In this document: piece by piece, positions 8,900 through 17,446 of the stretch
Layout of the letters: each line of letters starts with the position of its first letter
Numbering within the stretch: position 1 is the stretch's first letter
Origin: Pseudomonas aestuarii
GTDB taxonomy: Bacteria > Pseudomonadota > Gammaproteobacteria > Pseudomonadales > Pseudomonadaceae
NCBI RefSeq assembly: GCF_027988105.1
Contig: NZ_JAQJZJ010000002.1
Location: forward strand, 434,001-498,000
DNA: 64,000 bases
Direction of reading: 5' to 3'
Position numbers and translations under genes: made by a program
Notes under the pieces: model-generated
Databases searched by the model: none
Seen by the model: only the letters and a program-made list of their open reading frames with translations
Told to the model about the DNA's origin: nothing

Positions 8900-9640
8900 T
8901 TACTCCATGAAGCCTTGCAGCTTCAACTCGATGGAGCGCGGGTTTTCACCTTCGGCGATCGACAGAATGCCTTCCAGCAACATCTCACGGTAACGCGACT
9001 GACGCTGGGCGACGGCCTTGAGCTTGTTGCCAATGGGCAGCAGCAGCAGGTTGGCGAAGCCGACCCCGTAGATGGTGGCGACGAATGCCACGGCAATCCC
9101 GCTGCCGAGCTTGCTCGGATCGGCCAAGTTGCCCATCACATGGATCAAGCCCATCACCGCACCAATGATGCCGATGGTCGGTGCGTAGCCGCCCATGCTT
9201 TCGAAGACCTTGGCGGCCTGGATATCGCGGCCTTCCTGGGTGTACAGATCGACCTCAAGAATGCTGCGGATGGCTTCCGGCTCGGCGCCATCGACCAGCA
9301 GCTGCAAGCCCTTGCGCGCATAAGGATCGGTCTCGGTATCGGCCATAGCCTCAAGACCGAGCAGGCCTTCCTTGCGCGCGACCATACTCCAGCCGACGAC
9401 ATGCTCGATGCCGCCGACCAGATCGATGTGCGGCGGGAAGAATATCCAGCGCAGAATCACCAGGGCACGCTTGAATACGCTGACCGGGGCCTGCAGGAAT
9501 GCCGCGCCCAGGGTACCGCCGATTACGATCAACGCCGCCGGGCCATTGAGCAGCGCCATGACATGACCACCTTCCAGATAGTTACCACCCAGAATGGCGA
9601 CAAACGCCAGGATGACTCCTATCAGGCTCAGCACATCCAT
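8900..9640 (-). CDS. motC: Flagellar stator protein MotC (MotA family)
   Basis: 246 residues starting [19 protein letters not shown], with four membrane helices and a cytoplasmic loop between the second and third pairs. The late-helix pattern VFESMGGYAPTIGIIGAVMG is typical of MotA/PomA proteins. It forms the proton-conducting stator ring with MotD. Its ATG overlaps the cheB stop by one base (TAATG), so translation is probably coupled. Confidence 0.94.
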   Translation of the reverse strand: MDVLSLIGVILAFVAILGGNYLEGGHVMALLNGPAALIVIGGTLGAAFLQAPVSVFKRALVILRWIFFPPHIDLVGGIEHVVGWSMVARKEGLLGLEAMADTETDPYARKGLQLLVDGAEPEAIRSILEVDLYTQEGRDIQAAKVFESMGGYAPTIGIIGAVMGLIHVMGNLADPSKLGSGIAVAFVATIYGVGFANLLLLPIGNKLKAVAQRQSRYREMLLEGILSIAEGENPRSIELKLQGFME

Positions 9641-10749
9641 TACACACAAGCCTCTGCCAAGTGCCTACCGATGTCGTCGAGGCTGTAGATGGCGTCCACC
9701 AGATTGGCTTTGACCACCGCCATCGGCATGCCGTAGATCACGCAGCTGGCCTCATCCTGCGCCCACACGTGGCTGCCTTCCTGCTTGAGCAGGCGCGCGC
9801 CCTCGCGCCCATCGGCGCCCATGCCGGTCAAGACCACCGCCAGCACCTTGTCGTGAAAGGCCTTGGCCGCCGAGCCGAAAGTAATATCGACACAGGGCTT
9901 GTAGTTCAGGCGCTCATCGCCCGGCAAGATCCTGATGGCACCGCGCCCGTCGATCATCATCTGCTTGCCGCCCGGAGCCAGCAGCGCCAGGCCCGGACGC
10001 AACAAATCGCCATCCTCGGCTTCCTTGACGTTGATCCGGCACAGCTTGTCCAGACGTTCGGCAAATGCCTTGGTAAAAGCCGCGGGCATGTGCTGGATCA
10101 GCACCAGCGGCGCCGGGAAGTTGGCCGGCAACTGGGTCAGCACACGCTGCAGAGCCACGGGCCCCCCGGTCGAGGTGCCGATGGCCACCAGCCTGTAGGA
10201 CTTGCGTTTTGGCGCACTCGCGCGCGCAGTAACCGACGTGGAGGCAGGCACAGGCGCCGGGGTGCTGGCACCTGGACGACCGAGGCTACTGCGCGCCGCC
10301 GGCTTTCCCAAGGTGCTGACGCTCGCTGCAGGCGCGGCGACCAGACCGCGGCGATTGCTGCGGGCAATGCTGTGCACCTTCTCGCAGAGCAGTTGCTTGA
10401 CCTTTTCCGGGTTACGCGAAATGTCTTCGAAGTTCTTCGGCAGGAAATCCACCGCCCCGGCATCCAGCGCATCAAGCGTGACGCGAGCGCCTTCGTGGGT
10501 CAGCGAGGAAAACATCAATACTGGAGTCGGGCAGCGCTGCATGATGTTACGTACCGCAGTGATGCCATCCATCATCGGCATCTCGTAATCCATGGTGATC
10601 ACGTCGGGTTTGAGCGCCAGCGCTTGATCGATGGCCTCGCGACCATTGGTCGCCGTACCGACCACCTGGATATTCGGATCGGCAGAGAGAATTTCAGAAA
10701 CGCGCCGGCGAAAAAAGCCGGAATCGTCCACCACCAACACCTTAACCAC
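9640..10749 (-). CDS. cheB: Chemotaxis protein-glutamate methylesterase CheB
   Basis: 369 residues. The N-terminal receiver has VDDSGFF and phosphoacceptor D54 in [15 protein letters not shown] variable Pro/Ala/Ser linker follows. The C-terminal methylesterase domain shows the catalytic Ser in [12 protein letters not shown], His in LIQHMPAAF and Asp in [11 protein letters not shown]. It demethylates receptors for adaptation. I chose a GTG start at 10749: it gives the family N-terminus VKVLVVDD and has TAGGAG 8 bases upstream. A much longer upstream reading is unlikely. Confidence 0.94.
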   Translation of the reverse strand: MVKVLVVDDSGFFRRRVSEILSADPNIQVVGTATNGREAIDQALALKPDVITMDYEMPMMDGITAVRNIMQRCPTPVLMFSSLTHEGARVTLDALDAGAVDFLPKNFEDISRNPEKVKQLLCEKVHSIARSNRRGLVAAPAASVSTLGKPAARSSLGRPGASTPAPVPASTSVTARASAPKRKSYRLVAIGTSTGGPVALQRVLTQLPANFPAPLVLIQHMPAAFTKAFAERLDKLCRINVKEAEDGDLLRPGLALLAPGGKQMMIDGRGAIRILPGDERLNYKPCVDITFGSAAKAFHDKVLAVVLTGMGADGREGARLLKQEGSHVWAQDEASCVIYGMPMAVVKANLVDAIYSLDDIGRHLAEACV

Positions 10750-10795
10750 TATAAACACTCCTAAACGGCGCCGAGCGAGTCGGCGCCGCGAACGA

Positions 10796-12967
10796 TCAGA
10801 TGCGCCGCGCGTAGCGCTTGAGCATGCTCGGCACATCGAGAATCAAGGCGATACGTCCATCGCCGGTGATGGTAGCGCCAGACATACCCGGAGTGCCCTG
10901 GAGCATCTTGCCCAACGGCTTGATCACCACTTCCTCCTGACCAACCAGCTGATCGACGACGAAACCGATACGCTGGCTACCGACGGTGAGAATCACCACA
11001 TGGCCCTCGCCCGGCTCATCATGGGCAGCGCTACGTACCAACCAGCGCTTGAGGTAAAACAGCGGCAGCGCCTTGTCGCGCACTATCACCACTTCCTGGC
11101 CATCGACCACGTTGGTGCGCGACAGGTCGAGGTGAAAAATCTCGTTGACGTTGACCAGCGGGAAAGCGAAGGCCTGGTTGCCGAGCATCACCATCAGGGT
11201 CGGCATGATTGCCAGTGTCAGCGGCACCTTGATGACGATCTTCGAACCCTGGCCCTTGACCGAAAACACGTTGACCGTGCCGTTGAGCTGAGAAATCTTG
11301 GTCTTCACCACGTCCATGCCCACCCCGCGGCCGGACACATCGGATATCTCGGTCTTGGTCGAGAAGCCAGGGGCGAAGATCAGGTTGTAGCATTCGAACT
11401 CGTTGAGCCGGTCGGCCGCGTCCTTGTCCAGCAGACCCTTCTCCACGGCCTTGGCACGCAACTGATCGGCGTCCATGCCTTTGCCATCATCGGAGATCGA
11501 CAGCAGGATGTGATCGCCTTCCTGCTCGGCCGACAGCACCACCTTGCCGCCACGCGACTTGCCCGCGGCCTCGCGTTCTTCCGGGGTTTCGATGCCATGG
11601 TCGACGGCGTTGCGCACCAAGTGCACCAGGGGATCGGCGAGCGCCTCGACCAGATTCTTGTCCAGGTCGGTTTCTTCACCGACCAGCTCAAGATTGATCT
11701 CTTTCTTCAGGCTGCGCGCCAGATCACGAACCAGCCGCGGGAAGCGACCGAAGACCTTCTTGATCGGCTGCATGCGCGTCTTCATCACCGCCGTCTGCAG
11801 ATCCGCGGTGACCACATCGAGATTGGAGACGGCTTTGGCCATGGCCTCGTCGGCGCTGTTGGAGCCCAGGCGCACCAGACGGTTACGCACCAGTACCAGT
11901 TCGCCGACCATGTTCATGATCTCGTCCAGGCGCGCGGTATCTACGCGCACGGTGGTTTCCGCTTCGCTGGGTGCTGGCGCCTTTTCGGCGACTGCGGCGG
12001 CCGGTGCCGGCGCTTTCAGCGGAGCCACCTTGGCCGCGGGCTTGGCCACGGACTGAGCGGCAGCTGCGGGTTTGCCCACAACGGCAGCCGCAGCGGGCGC
12101 TGCGGGCGGGCTGGCGATCGCGGCCGGCTCGACAAATTTGCCCTTGCCGTGCAACTGATCGAGCAGCGCCTCAAATTCGTCGTCGCTGATCTCGTCGCTT
12201 GGCGCTGGCGCAACGGCCGCGGCGACCGGCGCAGGTGCCGCTGCCACGGCAGGGGCAGCGAACTGGCCCTTGCCATGTAACTGATCGAGCAGCGCCTCGA
12301 ATTCATCGTCGCTGATCTCGTCGCTTGCCGCTGGCGCAACGGCCGCTGCGACCGGCGCAGGTGACGCGGCTACGGCAGAGGCAGCGAACTGGCCCTTGCC
12401 ATGCAACTCATCGAGCAACGACTCAAATTCGTCATCGCTGATTTCGTCACTGCCGACGCTACTGCTCGCCACCTGGTCGGGTGATTCGGTCAGGGCATCG
12501 AGCAACTGTTCGAATTCAGTGTCGGTGATATCGCCAGAAGCGGCCTCGGCTACCGGCTGTTCGACCGCTATGGCAGTCGCCGGCTCGGCCAGACGCGCCA
12601 GGGCGGCCAGCAATTCCCGCGTGGCCGGTGTCGGTGTAACGCGCTCACGTACTTCAGTGAACATGCCATTGACCGCATCGAGTGCTTCCAGCACCACATC
12701 CATCAACTCGGAGTCGACGCGCCGCTCACCCTTGCGCAGGATGTCGAAGACGTTTTCTGCAATATGGCAGCATTCCACCAGCTCATTGAGCTGGAGAAAA
12801 CCGGCACCACCTTTGACGGTATGGAAACCGCGAAAAATGGCGTTGAGCAGATTCATGTCGTCCGGGCGGCTTTCAAGCTCCACCAACTGCTCGGACAGTA
12901 GTTCAAGAATCTCGCCGGCCTCTACCAGGAAGTCCTGGAGGATTTCTTCATCGGCGCCGAAGCTCAT
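10796..12967 (-). CDS. cheA: Chemotaxis histidine kinase CheA with repeat-containing linker
   Basis: 723 residues. The P1 Hpt domain has phosphoacceptor H49 in [12 protein letters not shown] long Ala/Pro/acidic linker (about residues 135-335) contains three near-identical 42-residue units with [22 protein letters not shown] cores plus one diverged copy. From about residue 338 come dimerisation P3 ([18 protein letters not shown]), the kinase domain ([29 protein letters not shown]) and the CheW-like P5. The core enzyme phosphorylates CheY and CheB. The linker is the unusual part; see the repeat entry. Confidence 0.95.
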   Translation of the reverse strand: MSFGADEEILQDFLVEAGEILELLSEQLVELESRPDDMNLLNAIFRGFHTVKGGAGFLQLNELVECCHIAENVFDILRKGERRVDSELMDVVLEALDAVNGMFTEVRERVTPTPATRELLAALARLAEPATAIAVEQPVAEAASGDITDTEFEQLLDALTESPDQVASSSVGSDEISDDEFESLLDELHGKGQFAASAVAASPAPVAAAVAPAASDEISDDEFEALLDQLHGKGQFAAPAVAAAPAPVAAAVAPAPSDEISDDEFEALLDQLHGKGKFVEPAAIASPPAAPAAAAVVGKPAAAAQSVAKPAAKVAPLKAPAPAAAVAEKAPAPSEAETTVRVDTARLDEIMNMVGELVLVRNRLVRLGSNSADEAMAKAVSNLDVVTADLQTAVMKTRMQPIKKVFGRFPRLVRDLARSLKKEINLELVGEETDLDKNLVEALADPLVHLVRNAVDHGIETPEEREAAGKSRGGKVVLSAEQEGDHILLSISDDGKGMDADQLRAKAVEKGLLDKDAADRLNEFECYNLIFAPGFSTKTEISDVSGRGVGMDVVKTKISQLNGTVNVFSVKGQGSKIVIKVPLTLAIMPTLMVMLGNQAFAFPLVNVNEIFHLDLSRTNVVDGQEVVIVRDKALPLFYLKRWLVRSAAHDEPGEGHVVILTVGSQRIGFVVDQLVGQEEVVIKPLGKMLQGTPGMSGATITGDGRIALILDVPSMLKRYARRI
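12141..12450 (-). repeat. 126-bp in-frame tandem repeat inside cheA
   Basis: Repeat anchors CCCTTGCC (plus strand) fall at 12141, 12267 and 12393, exactly 126 bases apart, so the unit is 42 codons. There are two full units and the conserved half of a third. Each encodes an acidic amphipathic motif ([19 protein letters not shown] type) followed by an Ala/Pro/Val spacer. A diverged fourth motif, [13 protein letters not shown], lies just upstream in the protein. The exact period suggests recent duplication. Confidence 0.9.
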
Positions 12968-12978
12968 AAGACGTGCTC

Positions 12979-13767
12979 CTAAAATCCCAGGCTGGAAAGC
13001 AGATCGTCGACATCATCCTGATTGGACGCGACGTCTTCACGCTTATCGGCATGAATCTGCGGACCTTCACCGTGGGAAGGCTCTTTTTCTTTTTCTTGTT
13101 CAGCACGCAGCACGGCGTGGTCATGCTCGATACCGGCAAAACGGTCGACCTGACTGGCCATCAGCACCAGTTTGAGCAGGTTGCTTTCCACTTCGGTGAC
13201 CAGTTGCGTCACCCGCTTGATCACCTGGCCAGTCAGATCCTGATAATCCTGCGCGAGCAGAATATCGTTGAGCTGGGCCGAGACCTGGACGCTGTCACGC
13301 TCGCTGCTGGCGAGAAACAGTTCAATTCGCTTGGCCAGGTCACGGAAGCCATCGGCGCCCATTTCCCTGCGCATGAAGCGGCCCCAATCGGCACTCAGGC
13401 TCTGGGCCTCGGCGCCGATTGCGTTAACCAGGGGTGAACTCTGCTCAACCAGATCCATGGTGCGATTGGCCGCTTTCTCGGTCATCGTCACCACATAGTT
13501 CAGGCGCTCGGTGGCGTCGGTGATTTGCGACACTTCGGTGGCATGCGGCACCCGTGGATCAAGCTGAAAATTGACGATGGCGTTATGCAGCTCGCGCGTC
13601 AGCTTGCCGACTTCGTGATACAGACCACGGTCGCGAACCTTGTTGATATCGTTGATCAGTTGCACCGCTTCGCCAAAATCGCCGTGTTCCAGGCTATCCA
13701 CCAATTGGCGCGCGTGAGTTTTCAGGGTCGACTCGAAGTCACCCGGAGTGGAATCATCGTGTCCCAT
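12979..13767 (-). CDS. cheZ: CheY-P phosphatase CheZ
   Basis: 262 residues starting MGHDDSTPGDFESTLK. Mostly helical; the catalytic segment LAQDYQDLTGQVIKRV contains the conserved DxxxQ pair (the Gln attacks phospho-Asp). The C-terminus QDDVDDLLSSLGF is the CheY-binding tail. It removes phosphate from CheY to reset motor bias. The start at 13767 is preferred; the 17-codon upstream extension is not family-like. It lies between cheY and cheA. Confidence 0.95.
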   Translation of the reverse strand: MGHDDSTPGDFESTLKTHARQLVDSLEHGDFGEAVQLINDINKVRDRGLYHEVGKLTRELHNAIVNFQLDPRVPHATEVSQITDATERLNYVVTMTEKAANRTMDLVEQSSPLVNAIGAEAQSLSADWGRFMRREMGADGFRDLAKRIELFLASSERDSVQVSAQLNDILLAQDYQDLTGQVIKRVTQLVTEVESNLLKLVLMASQVDRFAGIEHDHAVLRAEQEKEKEPSHGEGPQIHADKREDVASNQDDVDDLLSSLGF

Positions 13768-13786
13768 AGTGCCCTCGCGGCAGACA

Positions 13787-14161
13787 TCAGCCGTTGACCC
13801 GCTCGAAGATTTTTTCAATCTTTTCTTTCAGCACTTGGGCTGTGAACGGTTTGACCACATAGCCATTCACCCCGGCTTGTGCGGCCTCGATGATCTGATC
13901 GCGTTTCGCTTCGGCGGTCACCATCAACACCGGCAGCTGCTTCAGGCGCTCGTCTGCGCGCACTGCACGCAACAAGTCGATTCCAGTCATGCCTGGCATA
14001 TTCCAGTCAGTCACCAGAAAATCGAAACTGCCGCTTTGCAGCATCGGCAGTGCAGTGGTGCCGTCATCGGCTTCCGCGGTATTGGTGAACCCCAAGTCAC
14101 GCAGGAGGTTCTTGATGATCCGGCGCATCGTTGAAAAGTCATCAACGATGAGGATTTTCAT
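13787..14161 (-). CDS. cheY: Chemotaxis response regulator CheY
   Basis: A 124-residue single receiver domain, [20 protein letters not shown], with phosphoacceptor D52 ([13 protein letters not shown]), the conserved Thr/Ala (VTAEA) and Lys (VVKPFT). Phospho-CheY binds FliM/FliN and switches the motor. The ATG at 14161 matches the family N-terminus. However, the only good ribosome-binding sequence (GGAGG at 14179-14183, minus strand) sits 5 bases before a TTG at 14173, which would give a four-residue longer protein. Confidence 0.95.
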   Translation of the reverse strand: MKILIVDDFSTMRRIIKNLLRDLGFTNTAEADDGTTALPMLQSGSFDFLVTDWNMPGMTGIDLLRAVRADERLKQLPVLMVTAEAKRDQIIEAAQAGVNGYVVKPFTAQVLKEKIEKIFERVNG

Positions 14162-14233
14162 GTTTTTGTCCAAGTCGACCTCCGTACAGTCCCAAACGAA
14201 CCCAGCACCTGGGCACGCCTTATATCGTGAAAC

Positions 14234-14391
14234 CGGCCTGAGAGGGTGTTTACAAATTACTGCGCTCGGCCATGCTGGGTTGGAAGCAGCCTCAAAATGC
14301 TCTTGTACTACTCGTACACTCCGCTTTTTGGCTGACTTCGCCTTGCCTGGCCATCGCTCGCTACTTTTGTAAACATCCTCTGACAGGCCGC
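14234..14391. repeat. MITE-like element with terminal inverted repeats
   Basis: The region between cheY and fliA has ends CCTGAGAGGGTGTTTACAAA (14237-14256) and TTTGTAAACATCCTCTGACAGG in inverted orientation (14367-14388). Fifteen of the 17 outermost core bases pair. The roughly 110-base interior has no usable reading frame but has its own partial symmetry (GCGCTCGGCCATG against TGGCCATCGCTCGC). It fits a small non-autonomous mobile element or large palindromic repeat. It may also end transcription on both sides. A similar but shorter structure lies at 27091-27177. Confidence 0.65.
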
Positions 14392-14438
14392 TGCAAAACT
14401 ACTTCGCCGGCTTTGCAACGGTCTGCTGATTTAACTGC

Positions 14439-15185
14439 TCAGCTCGCTCGCCATTCCTCCAGTCGTGCGCGCAAGCGTGCGGCGCACTGACTATGCAACT
14501 GACTGACGCGCGATTCGCTAACCCCCAGAACCTCACCAATTTCCTTGAGATTCAGCTGTTCGTCGTAATACAGCGACAGCACCAACCGCTCTCGCTCGGG
14601 CAAGTGGCTGATGGCATCGGCCAACGCTGCCTGGAAGCGCTCGTCCTCGAGCTCCCGCGAGGGCTCTGGGTGAGTGGAGCTGGCGTCTTCGTGCAGCCCG
14701 CCATGCTCGCCGTCCTGCAACAAATCGTCGAAGCTGAACAGGCGGCTGCCCAAAGTGTCGCCAAGGATGCCGTAGTAATCTTCGAGACTCAATTGGAGTT
14801 CGGCCGCAACCTCCTGATCTTTAGCGTCGCGACCGGTTCTCGCCTCAATTACCCGAATTGCGTCGCTGACCATGCGGCTGTTGCGATGCACCGAACGCGG
14901 TGCCCAATCGCCTTTGCGTACCTCATCGAGCATCGAGCCGCGAATGCGAATGCCGGCGAACGTTTCGAAACTGGCACCTTTACTGGAGTCGTATTTCTTC
15001 GAGGCTTCGAGCAGGCCGATCATGCCGGCCTGGATCAAGTCATCCACCTGCACGTTGGCCGGCAAGCGGGCCAACAAGTGATAGGCAATCCGTTTGACCA
15101 GAGGCGCGTGGCGCTCGATCAACTGGTGCTGGGCGTCCTGCGTCTGAGCCTTGCTGTACATACGGAGTCCAGAAGCTGCTGTCAT
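14439..15185 (-). CDS. fliA: Flagellar sigma factor FliA (sigma-28)
   Basis: 248 residues with the sigma-70-type regions: region 2 (LIQAGMIGLLEASKKYDSSK, then FETFAGIRIRGSMLDEVRK), region 3, and region 4 (ERERLVLSLYYDEQLNLKEI and GVSESRVSQLHSQC). It directs RNA polymerase to late flagellar genes such as fliC and flgM, and is held inactive by FlgM. The start ATG overlaps the fleN stop by 4 bases, so it is likely made from the flhA-flhF-fleN transcript or an internal promoter. Confidence 0.96.
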   Translation of the reverse strand: MTAASGLRMYSKAQTQDAQHQLIERHAPLVKRIAYHLLARLPANVQVDDLIQAGMIGLLEASKKYDSSKGASFETFAGIRIRGSMLDEVRKGDWAPRSVHRNSRMVSDAIRVIEARTGRDAKDQEVAAELQLSLEDYYGILGDTLGSRLFSFDDLLQDGEHGGLHEDASSTHPEPSRELEDERFQAALADAISHLPERERLVLSLYYDEQLNLKEIGEVLGVSESRVSQLHSQCAARLRARLEEWRAS

Positions 15186-16012
15186 ATGGCCGTATCCGCG
15201 GTCGGTTGCTGCACCAGGCGTTCAACGAAAAACTCCAGATGGCCGCGCGGATTGGCCGGTAGCGGCCAGGCATCGACTTTCTGGGCAATCGCTTTGAACG
15301 CCAGGGAACACTTCGAACGCGGGAAAGCTTCGTAGACCGCACGCTGTTTCTGCACGGCCTTGCGTACCGATTCATCGTAAGGCACCGCGCCGACATACTG
15401 CAGCGCGACGTCGAGGAAGCGGTCGGTAACCTTGGTCAGCTTAGCAAACAGGTTGCGGCCTTCCTGTGGGCTGTGCGCCATATTTGCCAGCACGCGGAAC
15501 CGGCTCATGCCGTGATCGCGATTGAGCAGCTTGATCAGGGCGTAGGCGTCAGTGATCGAGGTTGGCTCGTCACACACCACCACCAGCACTTCCTGGGCGG
15601 CGCGCACGAAGCTGACCACCGAGTCGCCAATCCCGGCGGCAGTATCGACAATCAACACATCGAGGTTTTCGCTGATATCGCTGAAGGCTTGAATCAGCCC
15701 GGCATGCTGCATGGGCGAGAGCTGCACCATGCTTTGCGTACCGGAGGCTGCGGGCACGATACGAATGCCGCCGGGGCCTTGCAGCACCACGTCACGCAGC
15801 TCGCACTCGCCACTGATGACATCGGCCAGCGTACGCTTGGCCGTGAGGCCAAGCAGCACGTCGATATTGGCCAGCCCCAAGTCGGCGTCCATCACCATCA
15901 CCCGCCGACCGAGGTCAGCCAGGGCCATCGCCAGATTCACCGACACATTGGTCTTGCCGACGCCACCCTTGCCGCCGGTCACCGCAATCACCTGTACGGG
16001 ATGCATACCCAT
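15182..16012 (-). CDS. fleN: Flagellar number regulator FleN (FlhG), MinD/ParA-type ATPase
   Basis: 276 residues starting MGMHPVQVIAVTGGKGGVGK. The deviant Walker A (KGGVGKTN), VMDADLGLANIDVLLG and DTAAGIGD motifs identify a MinD-like ATPase. In Pseudomonas FleN binds FleQ and limits flagella to one at the pole. It follows flhF by 117 bases and is translationally coupled to fliA. The start at 16012 gives the family length; a reading from 16102 adds a non-homologous leader. Confidence 0.95.
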   Translation of the reverse strand: MGMHPVQVIAVTGGKGGVGKTNVSVNLAMALADLGRRVMVMDADLGLANIDVLLGLTAKRTLADVISGECELRDVVLQGPGGIRIVPAASGTQSMVQLSPMQHAGLIQAFSDISENLDVLIVDTAAGIGDSVVSFVRAAQEVLVVVCDEPTSITDAYALIKLLNRDHGMSRFRVLANMAHSPQEGRNLFAKLTKVTDRFLDVALQYVGAVPYDESVRKAVQKQRAVYEAFPRSKCSLAFKAIAQKVDAWPLPANPRGHLEFFVERLVQQPTADTAI

Positions 16013-16129
16013 GTTATCTACACACCTTGTCTGACTTCGACTGGAACCATGTGGCTGCCTGTACTCCGCCAAGCCACTGCCGGGTACCACGCGTTGCCGC
16101 ATATCGCTTAATCATTGCCGCAATGGCCG

Positions 16130-17431
16130 TTAACCGGCGCGCCGCGCCGGGTGCTGATAAAGCCCGGCGAACATCTCGGCCATTGTATCTTCACTAGGGT
16201 CCTCGGCGCTTTGCAGCCCCACTGCACGGCTCACCAGCTGATGGCTGCGCGGCACCTGCAAATCATCGGGAATCCGTGGACCATCGGTGAGATAGGCTAC
16301 CGGTAGACGCTGGCCAATAGCCAGACCTAAAACCTCGCCTAGACTGGTGGCCTCATCCAGCTTGGTCAGGATGCAGCCGGAAAGACCGCAGCGCTTGTAG
16401 CTGTGGTAGGCGGCCTTGAGCACCTGGCTCTGGCTGGTAGCCGCCAGGACCAGGTAATTTTTGGCCTTGACGCCGCGACTGGCCAGGGTTTCCAGCTGCA
16501 TGCGCAGGGCCGGATCACTGGCCGGCAAGCCGGCGCTATCGATCAAGACCACACGCTTGCGTGCCAGCGGAGCCAGCGCCTGGGTCAGCGACTGACCGGG
16601 ATCGACCAGGGTCACCGGCACATTGAGGATCCGCCCCAGGGTCTTCAGTTGTTCCTGGGCGCCAATCCGATAGCTGTCCAGGCTGACCAGGGCGACATGC
16701 TGGGCGCCGTACTTGAGTACATAACGCGCGGCCAGCTTGGCCAGGGTCGTGGTTTTACCCATGCCGGCCGGACCGACCAGGGCAATCACCCCACCCTCTT
16801 CCAGCGGCTCCTGTTGCGGTATTTGAATCGCATGGGCCAGGTGAGCGAGCAGCATGCCCCAGGCCTGGCGCGGCTCGGCGACATTCGCCACACGCTCGAG
16901 CAACACCCGCGACAACTCGGCGGGCAAGCCCATGCGCTGCAGGCGCCGCCAGAGATTGGCCTGCTGCGGGCGACGCGTCTGCATCTGCCCCCAGGCCATG
17001 GAACCAAGCTGCACTTCGAGTAACTCACGCAAACCGTGCAACTCGGAGCGCATGGCCTCGAGCGCACCCTGGTCGCCGCTGGTCATTGGCGCTGGCGTAG
17101 ACATATGCAGGGCGGTGTCCAGGTCGCCCTGCGGCGCCACCGACTCTTCAGCGAGCAGCTGGCGGTCCTTGCTGGCGTCAGCCTGGGTACGCGTGACCAG
17201 CTCGGCCTGCGCCGAGGCGATACGGGCTTGAGTCTGGCGCAACTCGGCTTCCAGCGCCGCGTTCGGTTGCCGGGCAGGGGCGGCGGGGATCTGGTAGTCC
17301 AGTGCAGCGGTCAGTTCGACACCGCCGGCCACTCGACGATTACCAATGATCGAGGCGTCCGCGCCCAACTCATCGCGAACCAGCTTCATGGCTTGGCGCA
17401 TATCGGCAGCGAAAAAGCGTTTGACCTGCAT
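16130..17431 (-). CDS. flhF: Flagellar polar-placement GTPase FlhF
   Basis: 433 residues: an N-terminal region MQVKRFFAADMRQAMKLVRD common to FlhF, a charged/Ala-rich middle, and an SRP-type GTPase domain with G1 GPAGMGKTTTLAKLAARY, DSAGL and TKLDEA motifs. It recruits FliF and sets the polar site of flagellum assembly. It lies 15 bases after flhA and before fleN, the standard arrangement. Confidence 0.95.
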   Translation of the reverse strand: MQVKRFFAADMRQAMKLVRDELGADASIIGNRRVAGGVELTAALDYQIPAAPARQPNAALEAELRQTQARIASAQAELVTRTQADASKDRQLLAEESVAPQGDLDTALHMSTPAPMTSGDQGALEAMRSELHGLRELLEVQLGSMAWGQMQTRRPQQANLWRRLQRMGLPAELSRVLLERVANVAEPRQAWGMLLAHLAHAIQIPQQEPLEEGGVIALVGPAGMGKTTTLAKLAARYVLKYGAQHVALVSLDSYRIGAQEQLKTLGRILNVPVTLVDPGQSLTQALAPLARKRVVLIDSAGLPASDPALRMQLETLASRGVKAKNYLVLAATSQSQVLKAAYHSYKRCGLSGCILTKLDEATSLGEVLGLAIGQRLPVAYLTDGPRIPDDLQVPRSHQLVSRAVGLQSAEDPSEDTMAEMFAGLYQHPARRAG

Positions 17432-17446
17432 AGCCTGTTACCTCGG

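Noticed and set aside
10631..12280. Long plus-strand open frame (about 549 codons) opposite cheA and cheB
   Set aside because: It is antisense to strongly conserved cheA/cheB, has His/Gln-rich composition typical of a reverse-frame shadow in GC-rich DNA, and shows no known domain.
14234..14391. Insertion sequence with transposase
   Set aside because: The element is too short and has no transposase reading frame; called MITE-like instead.
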